Of a DNA stretch of 64,000 bases, positions 22,880 to 34,867 are shown piece by piece (positions within the stretch are counted from its first letter, which is position 1; every line of letters begins with the position of its first letter). The notes under the pieces are model-generated. The model was not told the origin of the DNA, did not search any database, and was given only the letters and a program-made list of their open reading frames with translations. This DNA is from Sabellastarte sp. h YS-2021. Its lineage: Eukaryota > Annelida > Polychaeta > Sabellida > Sabellidae. The position numbers were made by a program, and so were the translations under genes. The stretch lies in assembly GCA_964017235.1 (NCBI GenBank), contig OZ024931.1, forward strand, positions 136,836,033-136,900,032, in the 5' to 3' direction.

Positions 22880-23765
22880 ATAAGTCTTTTCATTAGAGAG
22901 TGGTTCATAACCTGCATTCGTCTGAAGAGACAGGGAGCATCAATGTCAGTTGCATCACCTGAAAAATTGATAGAAACAATTTGACTATTTTGTTTTTTAC
23001 CATGTAATGAACAGTACTAGTATCCTGAAGATCATGTGGTCTCATCAGTTTTCCCAGTACAGTTTTCAAAAACTAACTTCACGTTTGAAGGCCTTTTCAT
23101 CGCATGACATATCAAGTTGGTAGAAAGTAAATATCTTCAATGTCATATCTGTTGATAAGGCATATTTGATATTTGTCAGAAGAAGATACACACCTTGTTG
23201 AGACATATTTGCTGAGTGGGTAAATCTTGTGCTAAATTTTGAAAGCAGGTGGTCCATTTACAGTATGAAAAAAATGCATTCTTCCAGTATTCATCATGAG
23301 AAAATAGTATATGCTGTTTTCTCACTCAACATTGTTTCTTTTTGTTTGTCTACCACACCTTCATGATACATGAAGTTTCTCTTAACCTGACTTCAGTGGT
23401 TTGATATTGTGAAGCATTTTTTTCAATCTCCACATACACATTCTCCCTTATCTTCTGCAACTGATTTCTCACAACACTGACATGTTTGTAAGTTGTTAGT
23501 ATATCATGTTTGGTTCCTTATAATAGGGTGCTGATAGTTTCAGATAACCTGAGAAATGCAAATTTGTGTGCAGTACAACCAGAAATTGTGATAATGTAAT
23601 TTGGGTGAGTAGGCCATTTGCTTCTGACAGTGACTTTGAATCCCATTTAGCTGACTGCTGTACAATCACCTAAAGACAGGTAACAATGGCCTCATACTGA
23701 TTCACAAAATCTTCCAATGCAGTGTGGCGCTCAACCCACCTCGTATCACGAAGGGTCTTCAGTGT
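22880..23765 (-). pseudogene. hAT-type transposase relic (ZMYM1/52-kDa-repressor-like)
   Basis: On the - strand 23731-23752 reads DTRWVER inside a KTLRDTRWVERHTALEDFV block, followed by NQYEAIVTCL, KWDSKSLSEANGLLTQI, a SETISTLLQGTKHD-like block (with a stop in place of the Gln) and KHVSVVRNQLQKIRENVYVEIEK. This order is characteristic of the hAT-derived DUF4371/dimerisation family. Further on, DATDIDAPCLFRRM near 22950 fits the downstream region. Stops and frameshifts are frequent. The N-terminal half was not found, so it is a fragment. Confidence 0.72.
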
Positions 23766-25690
23766 TTTGCAGTTTTGTGTCCTTTATTTCCTTTACAGTA
23801 ATTGTTTTGTTGTGACCAAATCTATGTTTTATTTTGTCATTCTTTTTCTGTTTAGATTATATTTAAATATTGATTTACTTTTGTTTTTAATCTATATATA
23901 TAGTCATGTGTTTTATTTGTGTTTTTTGTATATGTTTCTATATATTTCTAGTCAATTTCTATGAATTTGTGACTGGGCCTTTTTGCCAATTATTATGTAT
24001 TTGTATTTTTTTTGTTTTTTTTGTTGTTGTTGTTAATATTAGTTATTGTATTTATTATTTATCATTTGAGTGCAGTATAACACATAAGTGTTTTTGCACT
24101 TAAATTTTTACTATCTATCTATCTTGCCTAGCATTTCATAATGGAAGGTCAAATTAGTAAGTTTTGGGTTGATAGTAAAGTTCATCTTTTCATATAAATA
24201 ATTCAAAGATGAGTTTAAAAATTGCTTTGCTTAAATCAGGCCTCATTTGAGTAAAACCTGAATATTCATCATCATAAATAACTAATTATAAATAACCCTA
24301 TTAATTGTCACAAGTGGTTTTCTTGGCCCTGGATTTGTTAAAAATATACCACAAGTATGTCCAATTTGCATGAAAAAAACTTGAACTGTTGTTGAATTCT
24401 TTCGGTATCAAAACACAGTAATAAACGTGTTTAACCACACTTAATTTGTGATATTTTACACCATGCCACCTTGTATGCAAACTGGAGCCTATTCATTCAT
24501 ATTCCTGTTCCTAGAATAAGAACTTTCTGAGAAATGGGCATTATCTTAGAAAATGTGTCAAACAATAAGAAATATTTCTAAGAATAAAAAGTTTCAAAAA
24601 CTCCCCAATATACTGTATTTTCAAAATATTTCTACAGTAATGGGTTGTTGTTGATAAATAGCTGAAATGATAATGCTGCACCTGTTTCTGCAAAGCTGTT
24701 GCATTCAATTTGTCATTATTACTTAGAAGTCCAAAAAGCCCCATGAATTTAAAAATTCTTACTGTTTGAATTATTCTAATGGTTGTTTTTAGAAAGAAAG
24801 GCTAAGAAAATGTTATTGAATATGGGCCTTTGACAGCCTTTTGACATCTCTAGATGAGGAATGTCTGTCGCAGATGTGGATTAACGTACTTGAACACTAC
24901 TTATACAAACCATAATAGTACTTATCAGACCAATCATAACGTCCTCAGCTCATGATACAATAATGGTGTGTGATCATAATATCCCCAGTTGTCACAATAA
25001 TGTCACACTTTGGATTTTGGGATAATAATTCCCGTTTAAATGGGAATCACACCACATTTGACTATTATCAATAGTGTTTATATAAAATTTCTTTGGATTT
25101 CCAGAAAGTAAGCTAACAAGCTTGAGCTTCCTTTTTTGATGACTTTACTATATGCTTTCCCATGGACAAGACTACTTGTTTCCATCTTTAACATGCATTT
25201 TTTACTGGTTAAAGAGAAACACACAATTACAGGCACAGAACTTAATCCCAATGTATATTCTATGAATGCAGAAGCTCATCTCCAACAAGTAGGTGACCAA
25301 TTTTTAGTTAAGACAACTCAGCGCCGGGAGTAATAAGTACTATATGATTTGTTGTAATAATTACCACGAAACTTTGCTTTAAAGGGATGGCCAGACTATA
25401 TGTTTTTTGTTTTTTTTTGATTCACAAGCTTTTGTTTACTCTTTTTTCCCATTGCACTTGTGACAGCTGGGGGGTGGGGGGGGAGGGGGGCTGAGAGTGG
25501 ACAACCCCCCATCAGTGTCTTACAAAAATGTCATATACGCAGTATGACTTGTAATAATGAAAACTCTTTTTAGCATTGTGTTAACAAAATAAGTTCTAAC
25601 TTACATATAGAGCTACAAACTTTCTATGCATATTATTCCTGTTTAAGGGTATCAGTACAAAGAGTGGTGGTTTATTAGACTAATGACAAC
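23766..25690. other. Gene-free AT-rich stretch
   Basis: Long T-rich runs (23766-24100) generate meaningless hydrophobic ORFs. A G-rich run lies at about 25470-25495. No gene or clear repeat recognised. Confidence 0.6.
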
Positions 25691-25854
25691 AAGGCATATG
25701 GACGTCATGACTTCAGGATTAGGTTATAACTTTAACCAGACGATTCTATCCGTCAATATCATCAAATATATATTTCCAAACGTTCCACTTTCTTTCGAAT
25801 TGGGTTGATTGTGAATTTATCAGGCTTAATGTTTCTTGTTCCAAATAAGTTTTT

Positions 25855-26448
25855 TTAAATTTTGTTTTGAAGGAAATAGATATTTAGTTTATAGTTTTGT
25901 TTTGCACACCAGAATATATATTTCCGAGTAATCATAGGTATCAGGTTCAAGGGCCAAAAATTTTGGTCGTTTTGTAAATAGCCGTGTAGTTTCATTAAAT
26001 TTGTTAGCACTAGATTTTCCCCAAGTTTATTATTAATCCATTGTTGAATATTGTCCCACAGCTGTGTCACTTCTCTACATTTGCAAAATAAGTGCTCCAA
26101 GTTTTCATCATACATTCCGCAAAATGAACATGCATTATTCATATCTATTTTTAACTTTTTTAAATAGTCTTTGGTTCCTAAAATACCGTTCAGTATACGA
26201 TACTGAAACCAAATGACATTGTTGTCACATACAGAATAGAAGCAAATCTTGTATATTTGTTTCCATCTTTCTTTAATCTGTATATCCAAATTTTCGTTTT
26301 GAACAATATTTGTCCATTTTAATTCACAAGTTGGATTATCATTCAGAGCCTCTGCATTATTAAATGCATGGTAGTAGTTCTTACTACCACTTTTCACTTT
26401 TAAAAGCATGTCTAGATGAAAAGGATAAGTAGGCCTTTCAAGGGTCAA
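25855..26448 (-). pseudogene. LINE ORF2 C-terminal region with zinc knuckle
   Basis: It carries CSFCGMYDENLEHLFCKC, a C-x2-C-x7-H-x4-C knuckle typical of the region after L1/Tx1 reverse transcriptases, followed by a Trp-rich helical tail. It is separated from the RT frame (26591-27925) by frameshifts around 26450-26670, with 26454-26669 carrying the intervening piece. Confidence 0.82.
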
Positions 26449-26590
26449 GTTACCTAAAAGTCTATACTTTGACGTGTATAGTTCAATTTTAGCTTTATTG
26501 TATAGTAATTCAGAATGTTTACATTTATATTAAACTTATTCTTTAAGTCTCTAATACTTATAATCTTGCCCTTTGTATTTATTATATCAT

Positions 26591-27925
26591 TTACCAAGTA
26601 GATACCTTTCTTGTACCAGTCAGGAAAAATATTGTGTTTTTGGAGATTTGAGAGTTGTACCAAATGCAATTTCTTAGTAGTTCAGATTCATTCTGTGCTT
26701 GTTGTATTTTATTTAGTGTTTGCCAGTCTTTTAATACGTTGTGCCAAAATTGATTATGAACAGTTAGAGACATTTCGTTGTACCATTGATCTCCAAAAAT
26801 TAAGGTTTTGTTTATGTTTTCATACATTACTGTTAGTAATTTGTACCATTGTGAATTTGGTTGAGTTACTAACTTCTTTATCCAGCTTATTTTAAGTGCT
26901 TTATCAAAATTGTGAATGTTGATCACTTTCATGCCTCCCTGCATACAGCTTAAAGAAATGGTGGATCTTCTTATTTTATCCGGCTTCCCATTCCATAAGA
27001 ACTTGTACAAGATGGTGTTTAGTGTTCTAAGAAATGATTCTGATCTTGGTATAGTAGATAATAGATGGACACGTTGTGATATCAGGTTAGACTTGATGAC
27101 CGTAATCTTGCCCAGGGGGGTCAAATATCTGTTGCTCCATGTCTTCACCAACTTTTTTATTTTTTCTAAAGCCTTTGTATAATTGCGCTCTGTTATTGCT
27201 GAAAGATTTGTTGAAAATTCTATACCTAACAGAGTGAAGTTGGTACATCCCCATTCTAGGTCCATGGTAACATTTAATTTATCTTTGGAAAATTTTTTTC
27301 TCCCAATCCAGATTACTTTAGTTTTTTCTTTATTCATTTTTAAGCCTGATAAATTTCCATATATTTCGAGAGTATTTAAAGCCGATTGTAAGGAGTGCTG
27401 GCTACCATTCAATATTAGTGTGGTGTCATCCGCAAACTGTGTTATTTTAAATTCGATATTTTTTATTTTTAATCCAATTATATATGGATTAATTTGGATA
27501 AGTCTTGCTAGAATCTCAGCTCCAATAAGGAATAGATATGCTGAAATTGGATCCCCTTGACGGCATCCTCTGTTAATTTTTATTGGTTTTGACAAAAACC
27601 GCACTGTACGATATATGCAGTTATTTCCGTATTGAAAAGTTTTACCCACTATAAAATTTTCACTATATCCAAAGAACTCCAGAACTCTGTATAGAAAGCT
27701 CCATGAAAGTGAATCAAATGCTTTCTCCAAATCTATTAACATAAGCATTCCTGGTATATTTTTATTTTCTGTTGCATGTATAAGATCATAGATCAATCTG
27801 GTGGATTCGCTTATGTACCTTCCCTTTATGAAACCAGTTTGACAGTCTGAGATGACATAATTTAAGGTTTTCTTAAGTCTTTCCGCTATAGTTCCTGATG
27901 CTAGCTTATAAATTACACTCAGCAA
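26591..27925 (-). pseudogene. L1/Tx1-like reverse transcriptase
   Basis: 444 residues in one frame: LLSVIYKLASGTIAERLK, CQTGFIKGRYISESTRL, MLIDLEKAFDSLSW (first catalytic Asp), INRGCRQGDPISAYLFLIGAE and FADDTTLIL (catalytic pair, codons within 27425-27436), then SGLKMNKEKTKVIWIGRK and LGIEFS. The FADD variant of the YxDD box is common in this clade. The domain is intact, but the protein is cut from its N-terminal half by stops at 27926-28042. It copies LINE RNA at the nicked target. Confidence 0.92.
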
Positions 27926-28042
27926 GGAGATAGGACGCCAATTTTTTATTAAAGAACAATATTTTTTAGCCTTTGGTAGGCATGTTATTATACACTGCCG
28001 AAGTGACGCTGTCAGGCATCCCTTTGAAAATCAACTGTTTAT

Positions 28043-29540
28043 TTATTTTAGTTGACGCCAAAATACTTTGACAAATTTGACTGTTATGCCATCAATTCCG
28101 GGCGATTTGTTTGATTTCATTTTCTTGAGAACTTGTCCTACTTCATCGACAGTTACGGGTAACCCAATGTCTTCTTCTGGGACTCTTGTGCTTGATTTAA
28201 TACCTAAATTTTCGAAGTTTATTCTTTGCAGGGCATCATCTCTATTTTCGAATAGATTGGAATAATATTGTTGTACCTGACTTAGTATGTTTTCTTGATC
28301 TGTTATTACTTCTCCATTATTTAATCTTACTTTTCTTATTGTTTTTTCAATAAAGTTTTTCTTTTCAAGATTTGAAAAGTATTTTGATGGTTTCTCTCCA
28401 TCTTGCAGCCATTGCAGCCAAGATCTTACTAGTTGCCCTTTTAGCTTTTTTGACCTTATACTTTCTAATTCAGCTCTTTTATCCAGTAATAGTGTGGAAT
28501 TTGCTGTATAATTTGGATCCTGGGCTTCAAGAAATTCGATGTCAGATATTAACTGCTTTTCTACCTTTGAGGATTTTTTCTTTTGGGTTGTAGCAAATTT
28601 GATGGTTTCTCCTCTTATTCGGAGTAGTAGTGTTTCTAAGAATAAATCATGGTCTATTTTCATCTCGAAACTGGTGAAATTGTCTTTTAAAAAGTCAAGA
28701 TTATACACAGGAATTGCATATTTGACCTTTTCTTCTTCTGTAATCCCATTTATAAGATCAACATATTCTGGGCATTCCAGAAGACTATTATTGAATTTCC
28801 AGAGGCCCTTGCCTTGTAAGAATTTATTTATTTTCATTTCTAGTTCGATCGTTGAATGATCAGATCTATAGCTGGCTCTAATTTCGCAAGTGTTCGTAAT
28901 ATCTAGTATATTTGAAGAAGCGAGAAATAGGTCAAGTCTTGCCTGTTTGACTGGATTCCGTCTTCTCCATGTGAATCATTTTGTATCGGGATGTACATCT
29001 CTATAGATGTCGGACAGGTCATATTGTCTCATTAGATCAAAAATGGCTTGTCTAGATCTAGGATTGTTTACATGCCTATAATTAAAAGTATCAATGTCAT
29101 TATCAAGAGCTACATTGAAGTCTCCACATAGAATGTTGTAGTCTCCATTTGCATTTTCTAATAGTTTAGAGATTTCTTCAAAAAAGGAAGGGCTATCGTT
29201 GTTTGGACTGTACAAGGTTATCAAGTTTATTTTCATTGAGCTTAATTTCATAAGTAGATTGAGGTAATTGCCATTTTTATCTTTGTTACATGCCAGTATT
29301 TCATATTCAAAATTGTTATTTAAAAGAATAGCCACACCACGTGAATTTGTTTTACCTCCATTTAAGTAAACATCGTTATTCCACAGTTCTTTTACAACCA
29401 TTATGTCATCGTCAATTAAATGTGTGTCCTGTAAACAGACGATGTTTGCATTTGTTTCCTTAAAGTATGAGAGCACATCTATTCTTTTTTTAATATTCTG
29501 TAAAACTTGACAGTTTGCGGACAACACCTTAATACTATCT
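28043..29540 (-). pseudogene. L1/Tx1-like endonuclease and linker
   Basis: The endonuclease reads IKVLSANCQVLQNIKKR, NIVCLQDTHL, SRGVAILLNN, LITLYSPNND, ILCGDFNVALD and, across a short break at 28838-28975, SYRSDHSTIEL. This is the standard order with the final SDH motif preserved. The linker 28043-28837 ends in KSNKSPGIDGITVKFVKVFW, the segment that normally precedes the RT fingers. Breaks occur near 28975 and 28043. Confidence 0.88.
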
Positions 29541-29545
29541 CCACA

Positions 29546-29765
29546 TTGAACTTCACCGGCGATATACAGAAAAAGACAAAATAACACAGAATTGGCGGGA
29601 AAGTACGGAGCCCAGGAAGGGACATAGAACTGTTTTCCTGTAATTTTTTTATCTCGTTACCACAAGATAGTAAGTTGTTCCCACAAGATAGGAAGTCGTT
29701 CCCACAAGTTAGCAAGTCGTTCCCACAAGTTAGAAAGTCATTCCAACAAGTTAGAAAGTTGTTTT
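29546..29765 (+). repeat. 225-bp direct repeat, copy 1
   Basis: The block from ACATTGAACTTCACCGGCGA to TTAGAAAGTTGTT recurs almost unchanged at 30230-30440. It includes the 5' edge of the LINE reading frame, the CGGAGCCCAGG cap and the first 21-bp units. Confidence 0.88.
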
Positions 29766-30229
29766 AAGTGACATGTAGTTTAATATATGTCTTATTTCAC
29801 AATAACATTTCATGACACACAAAATACTTGTTTGCATATTAACATAACACAGATATACATAACATTCGTGAAATCTCATTTCATAATAACATGTCATGAC
29901 ATACATACACTTATGTTACACAGACTATATGTTTTGCATATAACCCGTATTTTGATCTTTTTGGGACACTTTGTTTCACTATCATATTTTGTACCCCTAA
30001 CGGTCCAGTCAAACTACAGGTAGTATTTCCAGGTAGTGTTTAAAGATGACAAGATAAATAGAAGAGTGCTGGACCTCCTGTTAAAACTAGCTATATACCT
30101 CTGGCTACAGTTTTACCACAACAGAGAATTAATATTGGGGGTGGGGTGACGAGGAAGGGGGAGGGTAATGGCCTCAATTTAGAAAAGAAAAGATAAAGAA
30201 AGGGTACAGTAACATAACAGGAAACATTG

Positions 30230-30440
30230 AACTTCACCGGCGATATACAGAAAAAGACAAAATAACACAGAATTGGCGGGAAAGAACGGAGCCCAGGAAG
30301 GGACATAGAACTGATTTCCTGTAATTTTTTTATCTCGTTACCACAAGATAGTAAGTTGTTCCCACAAGATAGGAAGTCGTTCCCACAAGTTAGCAAGTCG
30401 TTCCCACAAGTTAGAAAGTCATTCCAACAAGTTAGAAAGT
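30230..30440 (+). repeat. 225-bp direct repeat, copy 2
   Basis: Copy of 29546-29765. The 460-bp interval between the copies (29766-30229) is AT-rich and unrelated to the array. Confidence 0.88.
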
Positions 30441-31059
30441 TGTTACCACAAGATACTAACTTGTTCCCACAAGTTAGCAAGGTCGTTCCCACAATTTAGC
30501 AAGTCGTTCCCACAAGTTAGCAAGTTGTTACCAAAAGATAGAAAGTCGTTCCCACAAGTTAGCAAGTCATTCCCACATGTTAGAAAGTCCTTACCCACAA
30601 GATACTAACTCATTCCCACAAGTTAGCAAAGTCGTTACCACAATATACTAACTCATTCCTACAAGCTGGCAAAGTCATTACCACAAGATACTAAGTCGTT
30701 CCCACAAGTTAGCAAAGTCATTGCCGAAAAATAGAAAGTTGTTCCCACAAGTTAGCAAGTCATGCGCACAAGTTAGGAAGTCGTTCTCACAAGTTATAAA
30801 GTCATTACCACAAGATACTAACTCGTTCCTCCAAGTTAGAAAGTCGTTACCACAAGATACTAACTCGTTCCCACAAGTTAGAAAGTCGTTACCACAAGAT
30901 ACTAACTCGTTCTCACAAGATAGAAAGTCGTACCAACAAGTTAGCAAGTCATTCCCACAAGTTAGAAAGTCTTAACCACAAGATACTAAGTCGTTCCAAC
31001 AAGTTAGCAAGTCATTCCCACAAGTTAGAAAGTCATTACCACAAGATACCAACTCATTC

Positions 31060-31960
31060 TAACTCATCGGCTTTGATGCCAATATGCAGGCAATTTCTTT
31101 GTCTATGATACCTAACTTATTAGAGGCCACCAATCTACTGGCATACCATTCAAGTTTACATCTGCCTGTAGGCTTTTAGTGACCTTCAGAGGTCGCATGT
31201 TGCCTATTACTTTATATGTCCAACTTTTATACCATTATGACTATCGTTTTAGCAATTTTAATGGTTATTCTTCTTAGTTACCTACCTAGTGACCTTCAGA
31301 GGTCACCTACTTATTATTACAGGTATATTGTATTACTGTCTTTTAGAGGTGCCTGTTTTATGGCACTTTCCTTCATCTTTCTAAGATATTTTAGTATGTT
31401 ACATTGGATTGGGTGCTTTTTGGCACAGCATAACTTGCAGGAGCTACATCAGATTCTCATATAAGCTGTACCTAAACACAGCAAAACTCGTGTTTGCTGT
31501 GCTGCAATTTGCATAGTCTTTTCATACTGTAAATTGCATAGTCTTATCATTTTCAACCCCCTTCTTTATATACATTACACTATAACTTACATTTTCTTTC
31601 TTCATAGACCTTTATTTTCTTTCCAAAAATGCCATTCTTGGCCTGGTCTTAACCCCTTGTCTACATTTCTAAATTCTTCTAGTATGGGTATGGGTAATGT
31701 AGTGGTTTACTACTAATTGGGTTATAGTGTCTGCATATGGCACGTTCAGGGGGAACCACACCGCTATGTGCTCATGTATGTTGTAAATAATTTTTCTGTT
31801 TTTTATCTAGTAACAATCTTAAATGAATGTATGAATTATTAACTAGTTTCTGTAATAATTGCTAATACAGCCAAGCTGTTAGTCGTCACTGTTATAAATA
31901 TTATGTGTAATAAATATTGTTAACTCATGTATGCATATTATTGGTCCCTGGGAATGAGTA
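31060..31960. other. Spacer between 21-bp arrays
   Basis: Its start (about 31085-31120, CAGGCAATTTCTTTG then a TACCTAACTTA block) matches 57312-57345 in locus B, so the spacer belongs to the element family. GTGACCTTCAGAGGTC occurs twice (31180 and 31290). No coding gene. Confidence 0.55.
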
Positions 31961-32894
31961 TAATAAGTGGTGGGAAAGTTATTAAATGGTGTGAACGAGT
32001 TAGTGGTGGGAATGAGATAGTAAGTGGTGGAACAAGTTAGTAAGTGGTGGGAATGACTTAATGAATGGTGGGAACGAGTAAGTAATTGGTGGGACCAAAT
32101 TGATAAGTGGTGAGTATGAAATAAAACAAGGATTTGCTATCTTGTGGTAACCACTTAGTATCTTGTTCCGACAAGTTGGTACCTCATTCCCACAACTTAA
32201 TATCGCATTACCTCAACTTTCTAACTTGTGGGAACGACTTGCTATCTTGTGGGAACGGCTTTCTATCTAGTGGTAAGAACTTTCTAACTTGTGGGAATGA
32301 CTTAGTATCTTGTGGTAACGACTTAGCATCATGTGGGAATGACTTTCTATCTTGTGGGAATGACTTTCTATCTTGTTGGAACAACTTACTATCTTGTTGG
32401 AACGACTTGCAAACTTGTGGTAATGACTTTCTAACTTGTGGTAAAGACTTAGCATCTTGTGGAAATGACTTTCTATCTTATGGTAACGACTTGCTAACTT
32501 GTGGGAACGACTTAGTATCTTGTGGTAATGACTTTCTATCTTGTGGGAATGACTTTTTAACTTGTGGGAACGACTTGCTATCTTGTGGGAACGACTTGCT
32601 AACTTATGGGAATGACTTTGTATCTTGTGGTAATGATTTGCTATCTTGTGGTAATGATTTGTTAACTTGTGGGAACGACTTAGTATCTTGCGGTAACAAC
32701 TTGCTCTCTTGTGGTAACAACTTGCTAACTTGTGGGAACGACTTGCTATCTTGTGATAACGGCTTGCTAACTTGTGGTAACCACTTGCTAACTTGTGGTA
32801 ATGACTTTTTATCTTGTGGGAACGACTTACTATCTCGTGGCAATGAGATAAAAAAATGACAGGAAAACAGTTCTACATCCCTTCCTGGGATCCG

Positions 32895-34721
32895 TAGGGA
32901 AAGGCACGAAGAGCCACAAAATGACAGGACATCATACAGCTGCCTTACAGATCTTAATGTCATCTATGAAGACTTTTAAAACTCCCATGTGAGTGGCCAT
33001 GGAAGGCAAGGGGATATCACAAAAGTCGGCCAAAGTGAATACAGGAACAAGCAGAAGCAATACCTGAAAATTCACAAACCGTTGTCTGGGAGTATTACTT
33101 AAAAACCCCACAAAATGAATTTTACTACAGATACATATTTGGTTAAGTTGTTTGAAATTTAAAAAGAGGCCTCACGGCCACCATCAACTCGTCTTCTCAT
33201 TTCACACTCTTTCATTGGTTTGCACTTAATGACCCCACTACACATCTTCCTTGACTTATAAAAATATATTCTTCTGTGATTCCCCCTTGTGTGTGCAATT
33301 AGTGTGAACTATTTGTGAAATATAAGGAAAAAATTATGGAGACTCGTTCTGGATCACTGTATCTTTGAGGATGACTGACAAAAGGGGTAGACTCCACCTT
33401 GTGTGAAAATATGAGCCAGTTCGAATATATAATATTCTGGTTATGAACACCCATAAACAGATGACAGACAGGTTCCATTACAATAGCCTCGACACTCCCC
33501 TTTAGGAATTGAGGATAATGAAGCTTTTAACAAAAAGCATAATTTAGCAGTAAAATAGTGTCTCATCCAAAACATGCATACCTTGTCATGTATATAAAAC
33601 CCATTTCACACTACGGCTGGATAACTGGCGGCTTTAGGCATAAGACAAAATACCCCTGTCCTTCAACTACTGTATGACATCTGTATGCGAACTTGTGACA
33701 CAGTAGCCAACTGTTCAGTTCTTTGAGTGTCCTACAAAACTTTTTAAATGTTTAAAATTTTCACCTCTGAAGCTGTATCCGTCATTGACCCTCAGTCAAC
33801 ATCTCTTTTCCGCCCTATCACCATCCCTTTATGTGTCCCTGTCCGTCCATTTCAGTAGCCTGCCACAGATAAATTATTCATGCGGAAACTCAAGACATGG
33901 TTGGCTGTTTATATAAGGTTGTGACCCTTTCTTATTTCGGTAGTATGTGTTTGTCTGATGGCTACCAAAGGTGAGTTGAGGTTAATGGAGTTTGCCTCTT
34001 CGTGACCAATGTTTGTATACGGCCATCCCACTATTGCAGGTAGTTACACATTGTGTCTCATCAGTGGCTGTGCACGTCAAACCTTATGGATACCACAAAT
34101 CTCAGAAGATATGAGGTGTGTTGGGAGGCAGTTCCCCTGCTGAGCAAAACTAGTAACCGCAGGATATACCGCATGTTTTGTGAAAGGGGTGTAAAATACA
34201 CAACAAATTGGGAAAATATAATATTTACTGTTCTTATTTAATTGAAAAAAAAACAACTTTTGTAACATGTATTGATAATCATACTTTAACAAGTTTTTTT
34301 TTCTGCAACGGTTATTTTCTGTTACACACATGTAATTAACTAGATTTCTTTGCTTTTAAAATAAAATTATGACCAGTGCACAGTGACAACAACATAATAT
34401 TGTGCCGATCTGATAACTTGAAACTGATATGACACAACAAATGTACAGGGTCAAAGTTAGGGCTTTACATACTGTTCAAAAGGCAGGCTCATATTGGGAC
34501 ATGTCCTCAGCACTGTCATCCGATATGACACAGCAGAAATGATGCAATCTGATATAAAAACAATATCTAATTGGAAAACTTTAATCAGATCAATACATAC
34601 ACAAAGGCACTTCACTGAATGATAAGAATTTACTGGTCCCATTTAATTTTTTTACCATTTCTGTTAATCTTTAAGAGGGCTTGTATCTGGACACATTTTT
34701 GATCAATGTGGTACACATGTT
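32895..34721. other. Gene-free stretch
   Basis: Mixed-composition DNA with no ORF of family character and no repeat shared with the rest of the window that I can see. Confidence 0.55.
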
Positions 34722-34867
34722 GAAGAAAGAATCAATTATGATCCTATATTTTGACACTTTTTGAACTTTAAACCTCTATATCTTGACTTTTGCTCAACAT
34801 ATTTTAATGTCTAATAGCTCATTAGATAGGTATGTCCCTTAGCTATTATGTGCTGAAGTTTTATTCG

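Larger units (their letters stand above)
25760..29590 (-). mobile_element. L1/Tx1-like LINE ORF2
   Basis: A - strand element with AP-endonuclease, linker, reverse transcriptase and a C-terminal Cys/His knuckle in that order, over about 3.7 kb. It is interrupted by only a few breaks, so it is younger than the CR1-like copies. The 5' side runs into a 225-bp sequence that is repeated at 30230. ORF1 is not seen. No poly(A) tail is evident at the 3' side. Confidence 0.87.
29606..32894. mobile_element. Cap-flanked 21-bp-satellite element, locus A
   Basis: Left caps at 29606 and 30287 (CGGAGCCCAGGAAGGGACAT, then AGAACTGTTTTCCTG) are mirrored by an inverted cap ending at 32894. TA adjoins the outer base of the caps at 29604-29605 and 32895-32896. 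Between them lie an array of 21-bp units (30340-31060), a spacer of about 900 bp (31060-31960), a short variant array with GGTGGGAA units (31960-32110) and a second array in the opposite sense (32115-32860). The 21-bp period keeps one frame, so the array reads as heptads NDLLSCG / NDFLTCG. It resembles a TIR element with satellite-like content. No transposase is seen. Confidence 0.75.

Noticed and set aside
23722-24103. Hydrophobic ORFs suggesting membrane proteins
   Set aside because: T-rich low-complexity DNA gives Phe/Leu/Tyr runs; no start context, homology or splice support.
25436-25500. G-rich run as a quadruplex regulatory element
   Set aside because: A simple G tract in gene-free DNA, with no gene nearby to regulate.
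27183-27560. + strand 125-residue ORF
   Set aside because: Antisense shadow of the L1/Tx1-like reverse transcriptase.
30340-31060. Regular short repeats resembling a CRISPR array
   Set aside because: Units are contiguous 21-bp satellites without unique spacers, in a eukaryotic genome.
32134-32859. 241-residue Cys/Asn-rich ORF as a real protein
   Set aside because: It is a direct read-through of the 21-bp tandem repeat; similar ORFs appear on both strands and in other arrays.
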